DNA of 5,494 nt from Rhodoferax sp. (GCA_021731215.1 JAKFXU010000038.1:1-5494), one strand, 5' to 3'; counted from the first letter of the stretch, positions 1-5,487 are shown. The notes: generated from the letters alone by a model not told the origin. Made by a program: numbers and translations.

Positions 1-979
1 GGCTTGTGCGACACCTGCCCTCAGGTCGGGGGCGCTTGTCGCTCGGGGGGTGTTCCGGGCAGGTATCCCACAACCCTAAACAGAAGCGGTCGGTCGATGG
101 CGATTCGCTACGGGCCTTCACCATATCCAGCCGCCCGACATTGACCACAGTCCAGCACTCGGTAAAGCCGCGCTGCCGTGCCTTTTGGTGGCTTTTTTCG
201 GCCTCGCCGATGCGGTTGTGGATGTTGGAAACGTCCGTGCCGCTCTTGACCTCGATGGCAACCACGTTGCGGTAATGCTGGTGCTCCATTTCCTCCCGAA
301 TGATGATGTCCGGGTCGGGTGCAAACTCGATCAGAACAGGGCGGCCCGTGGCGCTGTTCACTTCGATGGCGCTCTCCCGTACTTCGGCGGCGGCATGGGC
401 GACGATCTCCCGGATGATCTCGAACACCTGCACGATGCCATCGGCGCCGCGCTGGTTGTTGGCTCCGCCGCGTAGCTGTGGGCCAACGGTTAGCAGGGTC
501 AAGTCGTCCAACAATTCCCGACTGACGCGCAGCGGGCCGACTCCAGCCAGCAACGCCGATGCCGTGGCGCAAAAAGCCACGCACAAATCGGGAAGGTCAG
601 CCGCTGCCGCCTTGCCGGTTTTGCCTTTTTCCTCCATCGACTTGAAGTAGCCAACGCCGAAACCCTTGTCGCGCCCGTAAAACTCTTTCTGGCTGTAGCC
701 CATCAGCAGCCGGTAATAGCCCAGCAGGTGGGGGTTCGCCTCCAGTACGACCGGCACAGCAAACAGCAGTTCGGCCCGTAGGCCGTACTGCGCGAGGGTC
801 GCCAAGTCTGCCGGAGGGACGTATTCGGCGAGCTGCTTGTCCAGCTCGGCAATGTCCATGTCGCGCACCGTTTCCAACAAGGCACTTTGCAGGTAAACAG
901 CGCGGAATCGCTTGAGAGCAAAGGCGAAGTCGATTTGCAACTTCGGCGGCGGGAAGTTGATTTTGTTGGGGGTCGTCAT
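1..979 (-). CDS. Type II restriction endonuclease, XcyI/Cfr9I-like (3' end outside window)
   Basis: Reading leftward from the ATG at 979, the frame stays open for 326 codons to the window edge, so the C-terminus is missing. The protein begins MTTPNKINFPPPKLQIDF. A PD-(D/E)xK nuclease core is visible: P221-D222 or P223-D224, then E243-V-K245 in VVAIEVKSGTD, followed by a conserved-looking NIHNRIGEAEKSHQKA helix (255-266 region). The NFPPP start, the GYYRLLMGYSQKEFY stretch (87-101) and the core recall the XcyI restriction enzyme family (XcyI, Cfr9I, XmaI; cut C^CCGGG); this is recognition from memory, not a search. The enzyme would cleave unmodified CCCGGG DNA in the cytoplasm. The start overlaps the methyltransferase stop (ATGA, 976-979) and has AAGGAT nine bases upstream (989-994), so the two genes are probably translationally coupled. 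Beyond about residue 298 the sequence turns Pro/Arg-rich and no longer looks like a folded domain. Confidence 0.75.
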   Translation of the reverse strand, partial: MTTPNKINFPPPKLQIDFAFALKRFRAVYLQSALLETVRDMDIAELDKQLAEYVPPADLATLAQYGLRAELLFAVPVVLEANPHLLGYYRLLMGYSQKEFYGRDKGFGVGYFKSMEEKGKTGKAAAADLPDLCVAFCATASALLAGVGPLRVSRELLDDLTLLTVGPQLRGGANNQRGADGIVQVFEIIREIVAHAAAEVRESAIEVNSATGRPVLIEFAPDPDIIIREEMEHQHYRNVVAIEVKSGTDVSNIHNRIGEAEKSHQKARQRGFTECWTVVNVGRLDMVKARSESPSTDRFCLGLWDTCPEHPPSDKRPRPEGRCRTS

Positions 980-1878
980 GCGGCGGCGATCCTTATCACG
1001 TTGCTGTTCTGCCCTTGCAGGCGATCAGCCGCCAAGGTCACATATTCGGGGTTGAGTTCAATTCCCACGTACTGCCGGTTTTCGTCCTGGCATACGAGGC
1101 CCACGGTTCCCGAACCAAAGAACGGATCGAGTACGTAATCCCCGGGTTCGGTCGATGCGTGGATGCAAGGCCGGATCAATTCGGGCGGGAAGGTGGCGAA
1201 GTGGGCACCGGCAAAGGGCTTGGTGTTCACATGCCAGACTGAGCGGCGATTGCGCAGGCCGCCACCGTCTGCTGGTTCTCGGACGGCCTGCCAGTCGTAA
1301 AAATACTTCTCAGACTTAGTGAACATGAACAGGAACTCATGCGAGCGGGCCGGGCGATCTTTCACACTCTCCGGCATCGCGTTTGGCTTGTTCCAAACAA
1401 TGTCACTGCGAAGATACCAGCCGTCATCTTGCAAGGCGAAGGCCAGTCGCCACGGAATGCCCATCAAGTCTTTTGGCTTCAAGCCCTCGGGCGTGTCCGG
1501 GCGAACGTCCATTGCACGGGCTGGGTTCTTCTTGTCCGGGGCGCGATAGCCACGATTGCCGCTCGTATAGCCGTCGCCAATATTCAGCCAGAGGGTGCCG
1601 TCATCGGTCAGCACGCGCTTAACTTCGGCGAAGATGGCTACCAGTCGGTGCAGGAATTGGGGCATGGTGCCTTCAAGGCCGATTTGCTCCTCGATGCCGT
1701 AGTCTCGCAGCCCCCAATAGGGCGGCGACGTGACCACGCAGCGCACAGACCCGGAAGGCAAGCGGCGCAGCACGGTTAGGGCGTCCCCTTCAAAAAGCGT
1801 CGAACCGCGCAGGGTAAGCGGTTCGGGACGCTGGATTCTCTCCACACCAGACGGCGCGGCGGATTTTGCTTTTGGCAT
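976..1878 (-). CDS. DNA methyltransferase, beta class (probable N4-cytosine, CCCGGG)
   Basis: A 300-residue protein starting MPKAKSAAPSGVERIQ. Motif IV, TSPPYW, is at residues 50-55 followed by GLRDYG. The AdoMet-binding motif I, DPFFGSGTVG, is at 251-260, with FPPELIRPCI before it and VGIELNPEYV (271-280) after it. Catalytic motif before AdoMet motif is the beta-class order used by many N4-cytosine and some N6-adenine enzymes. Pairing with an XcyI-like nuclease suggests N4-methylation of CCCGGG, as known for M.Cfr9I and M.XcyI; the specificity is inferred. It protects host and plasmid DNA from the downstream nuclease. The start at 1878 is preferred because GAGGA lies nine bases upstream. An ATG at 1896 that overlaps the resolvase stop (ATGA, 1893-1896) would add six residues. 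No key motif is missing, so the enzyme should be active. Confidence 0.9.
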   Translation of the reverse strand: MPKAKSAAPSGVERIQRPEPLTLRGSTLFEGDALTVLRRLPSGSVRCVVTSPPYWGLRDYGIEEQIGLEGTMPQFLHRLVAIFAEVKRVLTDDGTLWLNIGDGYTSGNRGYRAPDKKNPARAMDVRPDTPEGLKPKDLMGIPWRLAFALQDDGWYLRSDIVWNKPNAMPESVKDRPARSHEFLFMFTKSEKYFYDWQAVREPADGGGLRNRRSVWHVNTKPFAGAHFATFPPELIRPCIHASTEPGDYVLDPFFGSGTVGLVCQDENRQYVGIELNPEYVTLAADRLQGQNSNVIRIAAA

Positions 1879-1887
1879 GTTGTTTTG

Positions 1888-1892
1888 TCCTC
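1888..1892 (-). promoter_or_regulatory. Ribosome binding site deciding the methyltransferase start
   Basis: On the minus strand GAGGA lies nine bases before the ATG at 1878. The alternative ATG at 1896 would start upstream of this site, so the site favours the shorter 300-residue product. Confidence 0.6.
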
Positions 1893-2465
1893 TCATTCGG
1901 GGCGCGGCTGCACCACGCCGCAATGCTTGTAAATCGTTGTTCGAGACACGCCGTAATCTCGGGCGAGTTCTGCCACACATGTTTTCGGGTCGCGCAGTAG
2001 CGCCTTAATGTGGCGTATCTGCTTTGCATCCAGCTTCGGCTTACGGCCACCGGCCCGGCCACGGGCACGGGCTGCTTCAAGCCCTGCACGTGTGCGCTCC
2101 CGGATCAATCCCCGCTCGAACTCAGCCAGCGCCGCGAAAACGTGGAATTGCAGCTTCCCTGCCGCGTTTCCTGTCTCAATTTTTTCGGTCAGGCTTTCGA
2201 AGTGCACGCCGCGCTGCTCTAGGTCGGCCACGATCTGCACCAGGTCGGGCAGGCTGCGCCCGAGACGATCCAGCCGCCACACCACTAGCGTGTCGCCGGC
2301 CCGGAGTGCCTTCCGGCATTGCTCAAGCTCTGGCCGGGCCGTGCTTTTGCCGCTGGCGGCTTCCTCGTAGATGGTCGAACACCCAGCCTGCTGGAGTGCG
2401 TCCCGTTGCAGGTCTAGGTTTTGATCGTCGGTTGAGACGCGGGCATAGCCGATGCGTTGATTCAT
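1893..2465 (-). CDS. Serine recombinase (resolvase/invertase family)
   Basis: A 190-residue protein of normal length for small serine resolvases and invertases. The N-terminal catalytic domain starts MNQRIGYARVSTDDQNLD; Ser11 in ARVST is the nucleophile and Arg9 an active-site residue. D66, R67 and R70 in VVWRLDRLGRS match the conserved DRLGR block. The long E helix runs from about residue 100 to 135 (FAALAEFERGLIRERTRAGL). A C-terminal helix-turn-helix is at about 162-182 (VAELARDYGVSRTTIYKHC), where it should bind the recombination site. Likely role: resolving plasmid multimers or cointegrates, or inversion; which one cannot be told from the protein. The start at 2465 matches the family N-terminus, although the frame stays open upstream to 2579. 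It is the first gene of the operon, and its stop touches the methyltransferase start region, so it may be co-transcribed with the restriction-modification genes. No recombinase inactivating change is seen. Confidence 0.93.
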   Translation of the reverse strand: MNQRIGYARVSTDDQNLDLQRDALQQAGCSTIYEEAASGKSTARPELEQCRKALRAGDTLVVWRLDRLGRSLPDLVQIVADLEQRGVHFESLTEKIETGNAAGKLQFHVFAALAEFERGLIRERTRAGLEAARARGRAGGRKPKLDAKQIRHIKALLRDPKTCVAELARDYGVSRTTIYKHCGVVQPRPE

Positions 2466-2526
2466 GAACAGTTCCGCCACATTGAAAGCTGAACGAATAA
2501 ATGAACACTTTAACTGATTTGGATAA

Positions 2527-2532
2527 CCCGGG
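2527..2532. promoter_or_regulatory. CCCGGG site upstream of the restriction-modification operon
   Basis: CCCGGG lies 61 bases upstream of the resolvase start codon. If the methyltransferase recognises CCCGGG, this site would be methylated in its own control region. That it has a regulatory role is inference only. Confidence 0.35.
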
Positions 2533-2571
2533 ACAGCAGAAAACGGATGGTGTCCAGAAAACCACCGTTTT
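2531..2571. repeat. Overlapping direct and inverted repeats (candidate recombinase site or operator)
   Basis: GGACA (2531-2535) and TGTCC (2551-2555) form a short inverted pair. CAGAAAAC is repeated at 2537-2544 and 2555-2562, 18 bases apart. A longer dyad pairs 2540-2551 with 2561-2571, about 11 base pairs with one bulged A and a nine-base loop. The position just upstream of the recombinase gene fits a res subsite or an autoregulatory operator. The family's usual three-subsite arrangement could not be laid out by eye. Confidence 0.4.
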
Positions 2572-2587
2572 ATGAACATATTTTATA

Positions 2588-2616
2588 TTGCACGACTTCT
2601 ATCATTCATGCACAAT
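2588..2616 (+). promoter_or_regulatory. Possible promoter of the toxin-antitoxin operon
   Basis: TTGCAC (2588-2593), a 17-base spacer and CACAAT (2611-2616) sit about 40 bases upstream of the antitoxin start. Matches to the sigma-70 consensus are modest (3/6 and 4/6). TATTG (2586-2590) and CAATA (2613-2617) form a dyad around it, as expected for an autoregulated antitoxin promoter. This is a weak call based on position and spacing. Confidence 0.3.
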
Positions 2617-2656
2617 AGAGGCTTGCAAGTAACCTTGATTGATAAAGGAGCGCACC

Positions 2657-3103
2657 ATGCACAGCATGACACTAGAGCAGCTACGCGCCACGGCCAGCGC
2701 CGGCGGCGTGAAGGGTGTAACCCTGAAAGGGCAGGGCGGCGGCTTCTTCGTTGAAATCGCCACCCGAAGCGGCCAAGACGCCTTTTTGGTGAAGGCCCGC
2801 AGCACCGAGCCGCGCCGTTTTGGCAATCCCACTTCTGCGCTGATCGTGTTGCGCGACGTGGGTATTGCCGTTGCGCAGCTCGACGCCACCAACTGGAACC
2901 CCGACCAAAAGGACATGACCCGCAGCCGGCAGAACCGCGCCGAGGCCATGCGTGGAGCGCACGAAGCCGCAGCCTATAACCAGTGGCTGGCCAGCGAGAT
3001 TCAGGCATCCATTGATGACCCACGGCCGAGCATCCCGCACGATGAAGTCATGGCCGAAATGGACGCTGACATTGCCGCCTTGCCGAAGAAAAAGCGCGCA
3101 TGA
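2657..3103 (+). CDS. Antitoxin of a ParE-type toxin-antitoxin pair, with extra N-terminal domain
   Basis: A 148-residue protein starting MHSMTLEQLR; AAAGGAG (2644-2650) six bases upstream selects this start over the in-frame one at 2639. The C-terminal tail (about 107-135, YNQWLASEIQASIDDPRPSI and PHDEVMAEM) resembles the toxin-binding tail of RelB/StbD-type antitoxins, and it ends in a basic PKKKRA. Residues 5-80 are not a standard antitoxin DNA-binding domain that I recognise. They share a pattern with the protein at 3448-3810: R-F, A-L, L-x-D-V and a closing N-W. The toxin start overlaps the stop by ATGA, typical of coupled toxin-antitoxin pairs. Expected role: neutralise the toxin and repress the operon, so that plasmid-free cells die. 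The length (antitoxins are often 70-100 residues) and the two-part layout are unusual. Confidence 0.78.
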   Translation: MHSMTLEQLRATASAGGVKGVTLKGQGGGFFVEIATRSGQDAFLVKARSTEPRRFGNPTSALIVLRDVGIAVAQLDATNWNPDQKDMTRSRQNRAEAMRGAHEAAAYNQWLASEIQASIDDPRPSIPHDEVMAEMDADIAALPKKKRA

Positions 3104-3402
3104 CGGCCAAGCCTTACCGCATTGAATGGCGGCCTATGGCACGCGAGGACTTGCGCGCCATCGTGCGCTACATCGGCAAAGACAACCCGACGCGGGCCAA
3201 GAGCTTCGGCCAGGAACTGCGCGACAAGACAAAGCCGCTTGCACAGCATCCAGAGCTTGGACGCAAGGGCAGGCCGGGCCTGCCTGAATGGCTGCGCGAG
3301 CTGGTCGTGCATCCGAACTACATCGTTTTTTATCGTGTGCTGGCCGAGTCCCGCACCGTCGAGATTTTGAGAGTGAAGCACGCGGCGCAACAAACGCCGT
3401 GA
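3100..3402 (+). CDS. parE: RelE/ParE family toxin
   Basis: A 100-residue protein, normal for the family. The ParE pattern is complete. It has WRPMAREDLRAIVRYIGKDN (10-29), the central LAQHPELGRKGRPGLPEW stretch (47-64), RELVVHPNYIVFYRV (66-80) and a final VEILRVKHAAQQ (87-98). ParE toxins poison DNA gyrase and RelE toxins cleave mRNA on the ribosome; the sequence looks more ParE-like, but the target cannot be proved from it. The ATG lies inside the antitoxin stop (ATGA), so translation is coupled and antitoxin is made first. A small hairpin with a T-run follows the stop, closing the pair as a two-gene unit. No truncation or frameshift is visible. Confidence 0.9.
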   Translation: MTAKPYRIEWRPMAREDLRAIVRYIGKDNPTRAKSFGQELRDKTKPLAQHPELGRKGRPGLPEWLRELVVHPNYIVFYRVLAESRTVEILRVKHAAQQTP

Positions 3403-3410
3403 TTACAACC

Positions 3411-3433
3411 CCGGCGCGCTAACGCCGGTTTTT
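3411..3433 (+). terminator. Intrinsic terminator after the toxin gene
   Basis: CCGGCG (3411-3416) pairs with CGCCGG (3423-3428) around a six-base loop, followed by five T (3429-3433). The stem is short but all G-C. It lies eight bases after the toxin stop and just before the next gene's ribosome binding site, so it may only attenuate read-through toward the downstream gene and repA. Confidence 0.65.
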
Positions 3434-3447
3434 CAGGAGTGGCGAAG

Positions 3448-3810
3448 ATGAATACAGATCAAAACTTGGGCTTGCCGCCCGAACAAGTCGAGGCATTTGT
3501 GACTGATTTTTTTGAACAGATCGAGCCGAAGGTAAGGAAGGGCAGGGCGTGGACGTTCCACCGCTTGAATGCCGCTTGTGACACCCCGGACGGGGAGCGC
3601 GTGCAGGCAGTGCTTTACCCGAACGACGGCCAAGGGTTCGCCCTGTACGCCCGTCAGGGCCAGACCTTGCACGCCATCACGCACGACGGCCGCCCGGTGC
3701 GCTTTCGGACGTTTGAAAAGGCACTCACGACGCTGGCCGACGTGGCGCACCTTGACCCCGAAATAATCGTGGATTCGTCCAACTGGCGCGAGGAAGCCGG
3801 GCCAGTATGA
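3448..3810 (+). CDS. Small plasmid protein, possibly partition-associated (ParC-like)
   Basis: A 120-residue soluble protein starting MNTDQNLGLPPEQVEAF. AGGAG (3435-3439) eight bases upstream supports the ATG at 3448; an in-frame GTG at 3439 lies within that site. The N-terminal third (10-45) looks helical, and the rest looks like a mixed alpha/beta fold with GFALYARQG, RFRTFEKALTTLADVAHL and VDSSNW. No catalytic motif, signal peptide or membrane segment is seen. The 84-100 and 112-113 region shows the same R-F...A-L..L.D-V...N-W pattern as the antitoxin's N-terminal domain, suggesting common ancestry. Its position between the toxin-antitoxin pair and repA, and a dim resemblance to small proteins annotated as plasmid partition-associated, suggest a maintenance role. 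The function is not known to me. Confidence 0.75.
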   Translation: MNTDQNLGLPPEQVEAFVTDFFEQIEPKVRKGRAWTFHRLNAACDTPDGERVQAVLYPNDGQGFALYARQGQTLHAITHDGRPVRFRTFEKALTTLADVAHLDPEIIVDSSNWREEAGPV

Positions 3811-3849
3811 AAAAAGAAAAGCCCAACACCGCGCTAACAGTGTTGGGCT
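3810..3849 (-). terminator. Leftward intrinsic terminator within the repA leader
   Basis: A perfect 10-bp stem, AGCCCAACAC (3820-3829) with GTGTTGGGCT (3840-3849), has a ten-base loop. The A-rich run 3810-3820 reads TTTTCTTTTTT on the minus strand, just after the stem. On the plus strand no T-tract follows, so the element is built to stop leftward, not rightward, transcription. No annotated leftward gene lies to its right, which points to an antisense transcript. Confidence 0.65.
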
Positions 3850-3850
3850 G

Positions 3851-3894
3851 GGTGCGGCCCCGGAGTGGCGAAACTCATTTAGGGCCGCGTGACC
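3851..3894 (+). promoter_or_regulatory. Structured repA leader hairpin
   Basis: GCGGCCC (3854-3860) pairs perfectly with GGGCCGC (3882-3888). GGT (3851-3853) can pair with ACC (3892-3894) across a three-base bulge. Inside the 21-base loop, GAGT (3863-3866) pairs with ACTC (3873-3876) around GGCGAA. The structure ends 12 bases before the AGGAAA ribosome binding site (3907-3912), so it could modulate repA translation or present a loop to an antisense RNA. Confidence 0.5.
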
Positions 3895-3917
3895 ATCACC
3901 AGAACTAGGAAACGATC

Positions 3918-5213
3918 ATGACCAATCTTAGCAAAAATGGCGTGGGACAGACAGCCTTAAACCTTGATGACGACACGTTTGATAGGGACGCCTACCGCGA
4001 TCAATTGATTGCTATGGGCCTGCCCGCCGAGGATGCGGCCACCGTGGCCGCTAAAACGGTTCATGTGCGGCGCGAAGCATTGACCGAGAGCAAGCACCGC
4101 GCCACGTTGATCGACGCCGGCATGGGCGTAGAGCAGGCCAAGAGAGCCGCCGCAGCCGTTACCCGCTTTAATCGAACGCCCGAAGCGTTTGCCGAGCCGG
4201 CCGAGCCGGCGCGTGTGGGGGGCTTCCAGTCCGTGGGCGCACTCATGGGCAAGAGTGTGCCGGCTGCAAAGAAGGCAACAGCAGCGCCGAAGGCGCAGCC
4301 CAAAGAGCCGGCCATCATTCAGCGCACGGCCAAGCCCGGCGCGATCATCACCCCGCAGCAAAACAAGCTGCTGGACGTGGGCGCGCAAATCGCCGCCACG
4401 ACGCAGGAAGAATACGGCGAGTTCATGTCGTTCACCCATGCCGTGCTGTGCCAGGTCGGTTTGCCGCGTTCCAAGACCGCCGCCCGCGAGTTCATGCGCA
4501 AATCCGGCGACGCTTGGGTGAACGTGCAAGCCGGATGGCTGGACGAGGGCAAAGGGCCGGTGCAGCAGCCTATCCCCTACGGGGCTATGCCGCGTTTGGC
4601 GCTGGCGTGGGTGTCGTCCTATGCCAAGCGCTACAGCACCCGAGAAATTCCCATTGGCGACAGCGCAGCCGATTTCTTGCGTTTGATGGGCTACGACCGC
4701 CAAGGCGGCCGCTATTCGACTTTGCGGCCGCAAATGCACGCGCTTGCCGCCTGTCGCTTGCAGCTCGGTTTCAAGGGCCGCACGTTCAACGGTCAGCCCG
4801 TCGAGCAGTTCGACGCATGGGTGGCGGACGGTAAGGCCGGGCAGCGTTCGCTTTGGCCGGGCGTTATGAAACTTTCCGAAGGCTATTTCAATTCGCTGAT
4901 GGATAGCGCCGTACCGCTGGACAATCGCGCCTTGCACGCCTTGAAAGGCTCTGCGCTGGCCCTGGACGTGTACGCATGGCTTGCCCACCGCCTGCACCGC
5001 ATCGAGGGCCGCCCGGTCATCCTACATTGGAAGTCGCTACGCGAGCAGTTCGCGCAGGAGTACACGGGCAAAGACCCGGACAAAGATTTCAAGGATGCCT
5101 TTTTGCCCCAGCTAAGGAATGTTCTGGCCGTCTATCCGCAAGCCAAGGTGAAGCAGGTAACGGGCGGGCTGATGCTGATGGGTTCGCCGCCGCCGATTCC
5201 GAAGAAGTCTTAG
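3918..5213 (+). CDS. repA: Plasmid replication initiator RepA
   Basis: A 431-residue protein starting MTNLSKNGVGQTALNLDDDT, with AGGAAA (3907-3912) five bases upstream. Residues 145-425 resemble the plasmid-encoded RepA C-terminal family (PF04796 in my recollection). The characteristic block is PYGAMPRLALAWVSSYAKR (220-238), then TREIPIGDSAADFLRLMGYD (241-260), STLRPQMHALAACRL (267-281) and LDVYAWLAHRLHR (349-361). This domain should bind the origin and recruit host replication proteins. The first 90 residues hold two similar helical segments (30-51 and 64-85), followed by an Ala/Pro/Lys-rich linker (about 87-140). The gene is preceded by a strongly structured leader, implying post-transcriptional copy control, and followed by a hairpin and a repeat-bearing non-coding region that could be the origin. 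The gene appears complete. Which incompatibility group it belongs to is not clear to me. Confidence 0.88.
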   Translation: MTNLSKNGVGQTALNLDDDTFDRDAYRDQLIAMGLPAEDAATVAAKTVHVRREALTESKHRATLIDAGMGVEQAKRAAAAVTRFNRTPEAFAEPAEPARVGGFQSVGALMGKSVPAAKKATAAPKAQPKEPAIIQRTAKPGAIITPQQNKLLDVGAQIAATTQEEYGEFMSFTHAVLCQVGLPRSKTAAREFMRKSGDAWVNVQAGWLDEGKGPVQQPIPYGAMPRLALAWVSSYAKRYSTREIPIGDSAADFLRLMGYDRQGGRYSTLRPQMHALAACRLQLGFKGRTFNGQPVEQFDAWVADGKAGQRSLWPGVMKLSEGYFNSLMDSAVPLDNRALHALKGSALALDVYAWLAHRLHRIEGRPVILHWKSLREQFAQEYTGKDPDKDFKDAFLPQLRNVLAVYPQAKVKQVTGGLMLMGSPPPIPKKS

Positions 5214-5218
5214 GCTCA

Positions 5219-5235
5219 CCCCGGCGCGGCCGGGG
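5219..5235 (+). terminator. GC-rich hairpin after repA, lacking a T-tract
   Basis: CCCCGGC (5219-5225) and GCCGGGG (5229-5235) form a perfect 7-bp stem with a three-base loop, five bases after the repA stop. No T-run follows, so it may act as a weak or factor-dependent terminator, or protect the mRNA 3' end. Confidence 0.4.
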
Positions 5236-5300
5236 CCGGGCTATCGTGCTGCGCATTGAGCCTCGTTCCGAGTCTCACCCCTTCGGGCTTCCATCCCTTT

Positions 5301-5334
5301 CGTCATGCCGTCCCGGCAGCGCTGCGCGTCATGC
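5301..5334. repeat. Direct repeat CGTCATGC flanking a 10-bp palindrome
   Basis: CGTCATGC occurs at 5301-5308 and 5327-5334, 26 bases apart. Between them lies the perfect palindrome GCAGCGCTGC (5316-5325). This may be a protein-binding site, for example for RepA. Confidence 0.5.
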
Positions 5335-5337
5335 TGA

Positions 5338-5447
5338 TGGCGACACCGCGGCGACCTGGCCACCGTGCCGGCGTCACCAGTGCGTTAGATCACCCCCCCC
5401 TAGCTTTGGCGACAGATTCGTTTGACCTGGTGCGCGTCCTGTCACCA
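5338..5447. repeat. Diverged tandem repeat of about 70 bp
   Basis: Three blocks recur in the same order: TGGCGACA (5338 and 5407), GACCTGG (5353 and 5424) and GTCACCA (5373 and 5441), with offsets of 69, 71 and 68 bases. The sequence between blocks is not conserved, so this is either an old duplication or a pair of composite binding sites. Confidence 0.5.
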
Positions 5448-5487
5448 ACGGAAAGCCCCCCGAAAAACATCCCAAACAGGCCAGTAC

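Larger units (their letters stand above)
2466..2656. promoter_or_regulatory. AT-rich divergent promoter region between the two operons
   Basis: These 191 bases separate the leftward resolvase operon from the rightward toxin-antitoxin operon and are clearly more AT-rich than the rest of the window, especially 2571-2620. They contain a CCCGGG site, a bulged dyad, a direct repeat, four TGAAC motifs (2465, 2490, 2502, 2573) and an 8-bp palindrome CTTGCAAG (2622-2629). The promoters for both operons must lie here, and a res-type site for the recombinase is plausible. I could not find a convincing leftward -35/-10 pair. Confidence 0.7.
3810..3918 (-). ncRNA. Candidate counter-transcribed RNA controlling repA
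   Basis: On the minus strand an extended -10 element, TGC-TAAGAT (3933-3925), lies inside the repA 5' end and would start a transcript near 3918. Such an RNA would cross the complement of the repA ribosome binding site and two hairpins, and end at the terminator at 3810-3849, giving about 108 nt. Size, position and hairpin layout match antisense RNAs that control plasmid initiator synthesis. There is no clear -35, and no known RNA family was recognised. The transcript is inferred, not seen. Confidence 0.4.

Noticed and set aside
108..584. Minus-strand open frame of 158 codons within the endonuclease region
   Set aside because: It is out of frame with the endonuclease, which shows nuclease motifs and coupling to the methyltransferase. 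The product is Arg/Pro-rich and domain-free.
1339..1779. Plus-strand open frame opposite the methyltransferase
   Set aside because: The opposite strand encodes all methyltransferase motifs, and this frame shows none of its own.
2466..2579. N-terminal extension of the recombinase to 2579
   Set aside because: The family N-terminus begins at MNQRIGYARVST, and the extra 38 codons overlap the AT-rich control region.
3820..3849. Rightward terminator for the 120-residue gene
   Set aside because: The stem is strong, but no T-tract follows on the plus strand, whereas one is present on the minus strand; it is therefore called as leftward.
3957..4997. Minus-strand open frame of 346 codons opposite repA
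   Set aside because: It is the antisense of a well-supported RepA gene in GC-rich DNA. Its translation is rich in Arg, His and Gly with no recognisable domain.
4976..5425. Plus-strand frame running past the end of repA
   Set aside because: It mostly overlaps repA in another frame, lacks a ribosome binding site and has shadow-like composition.
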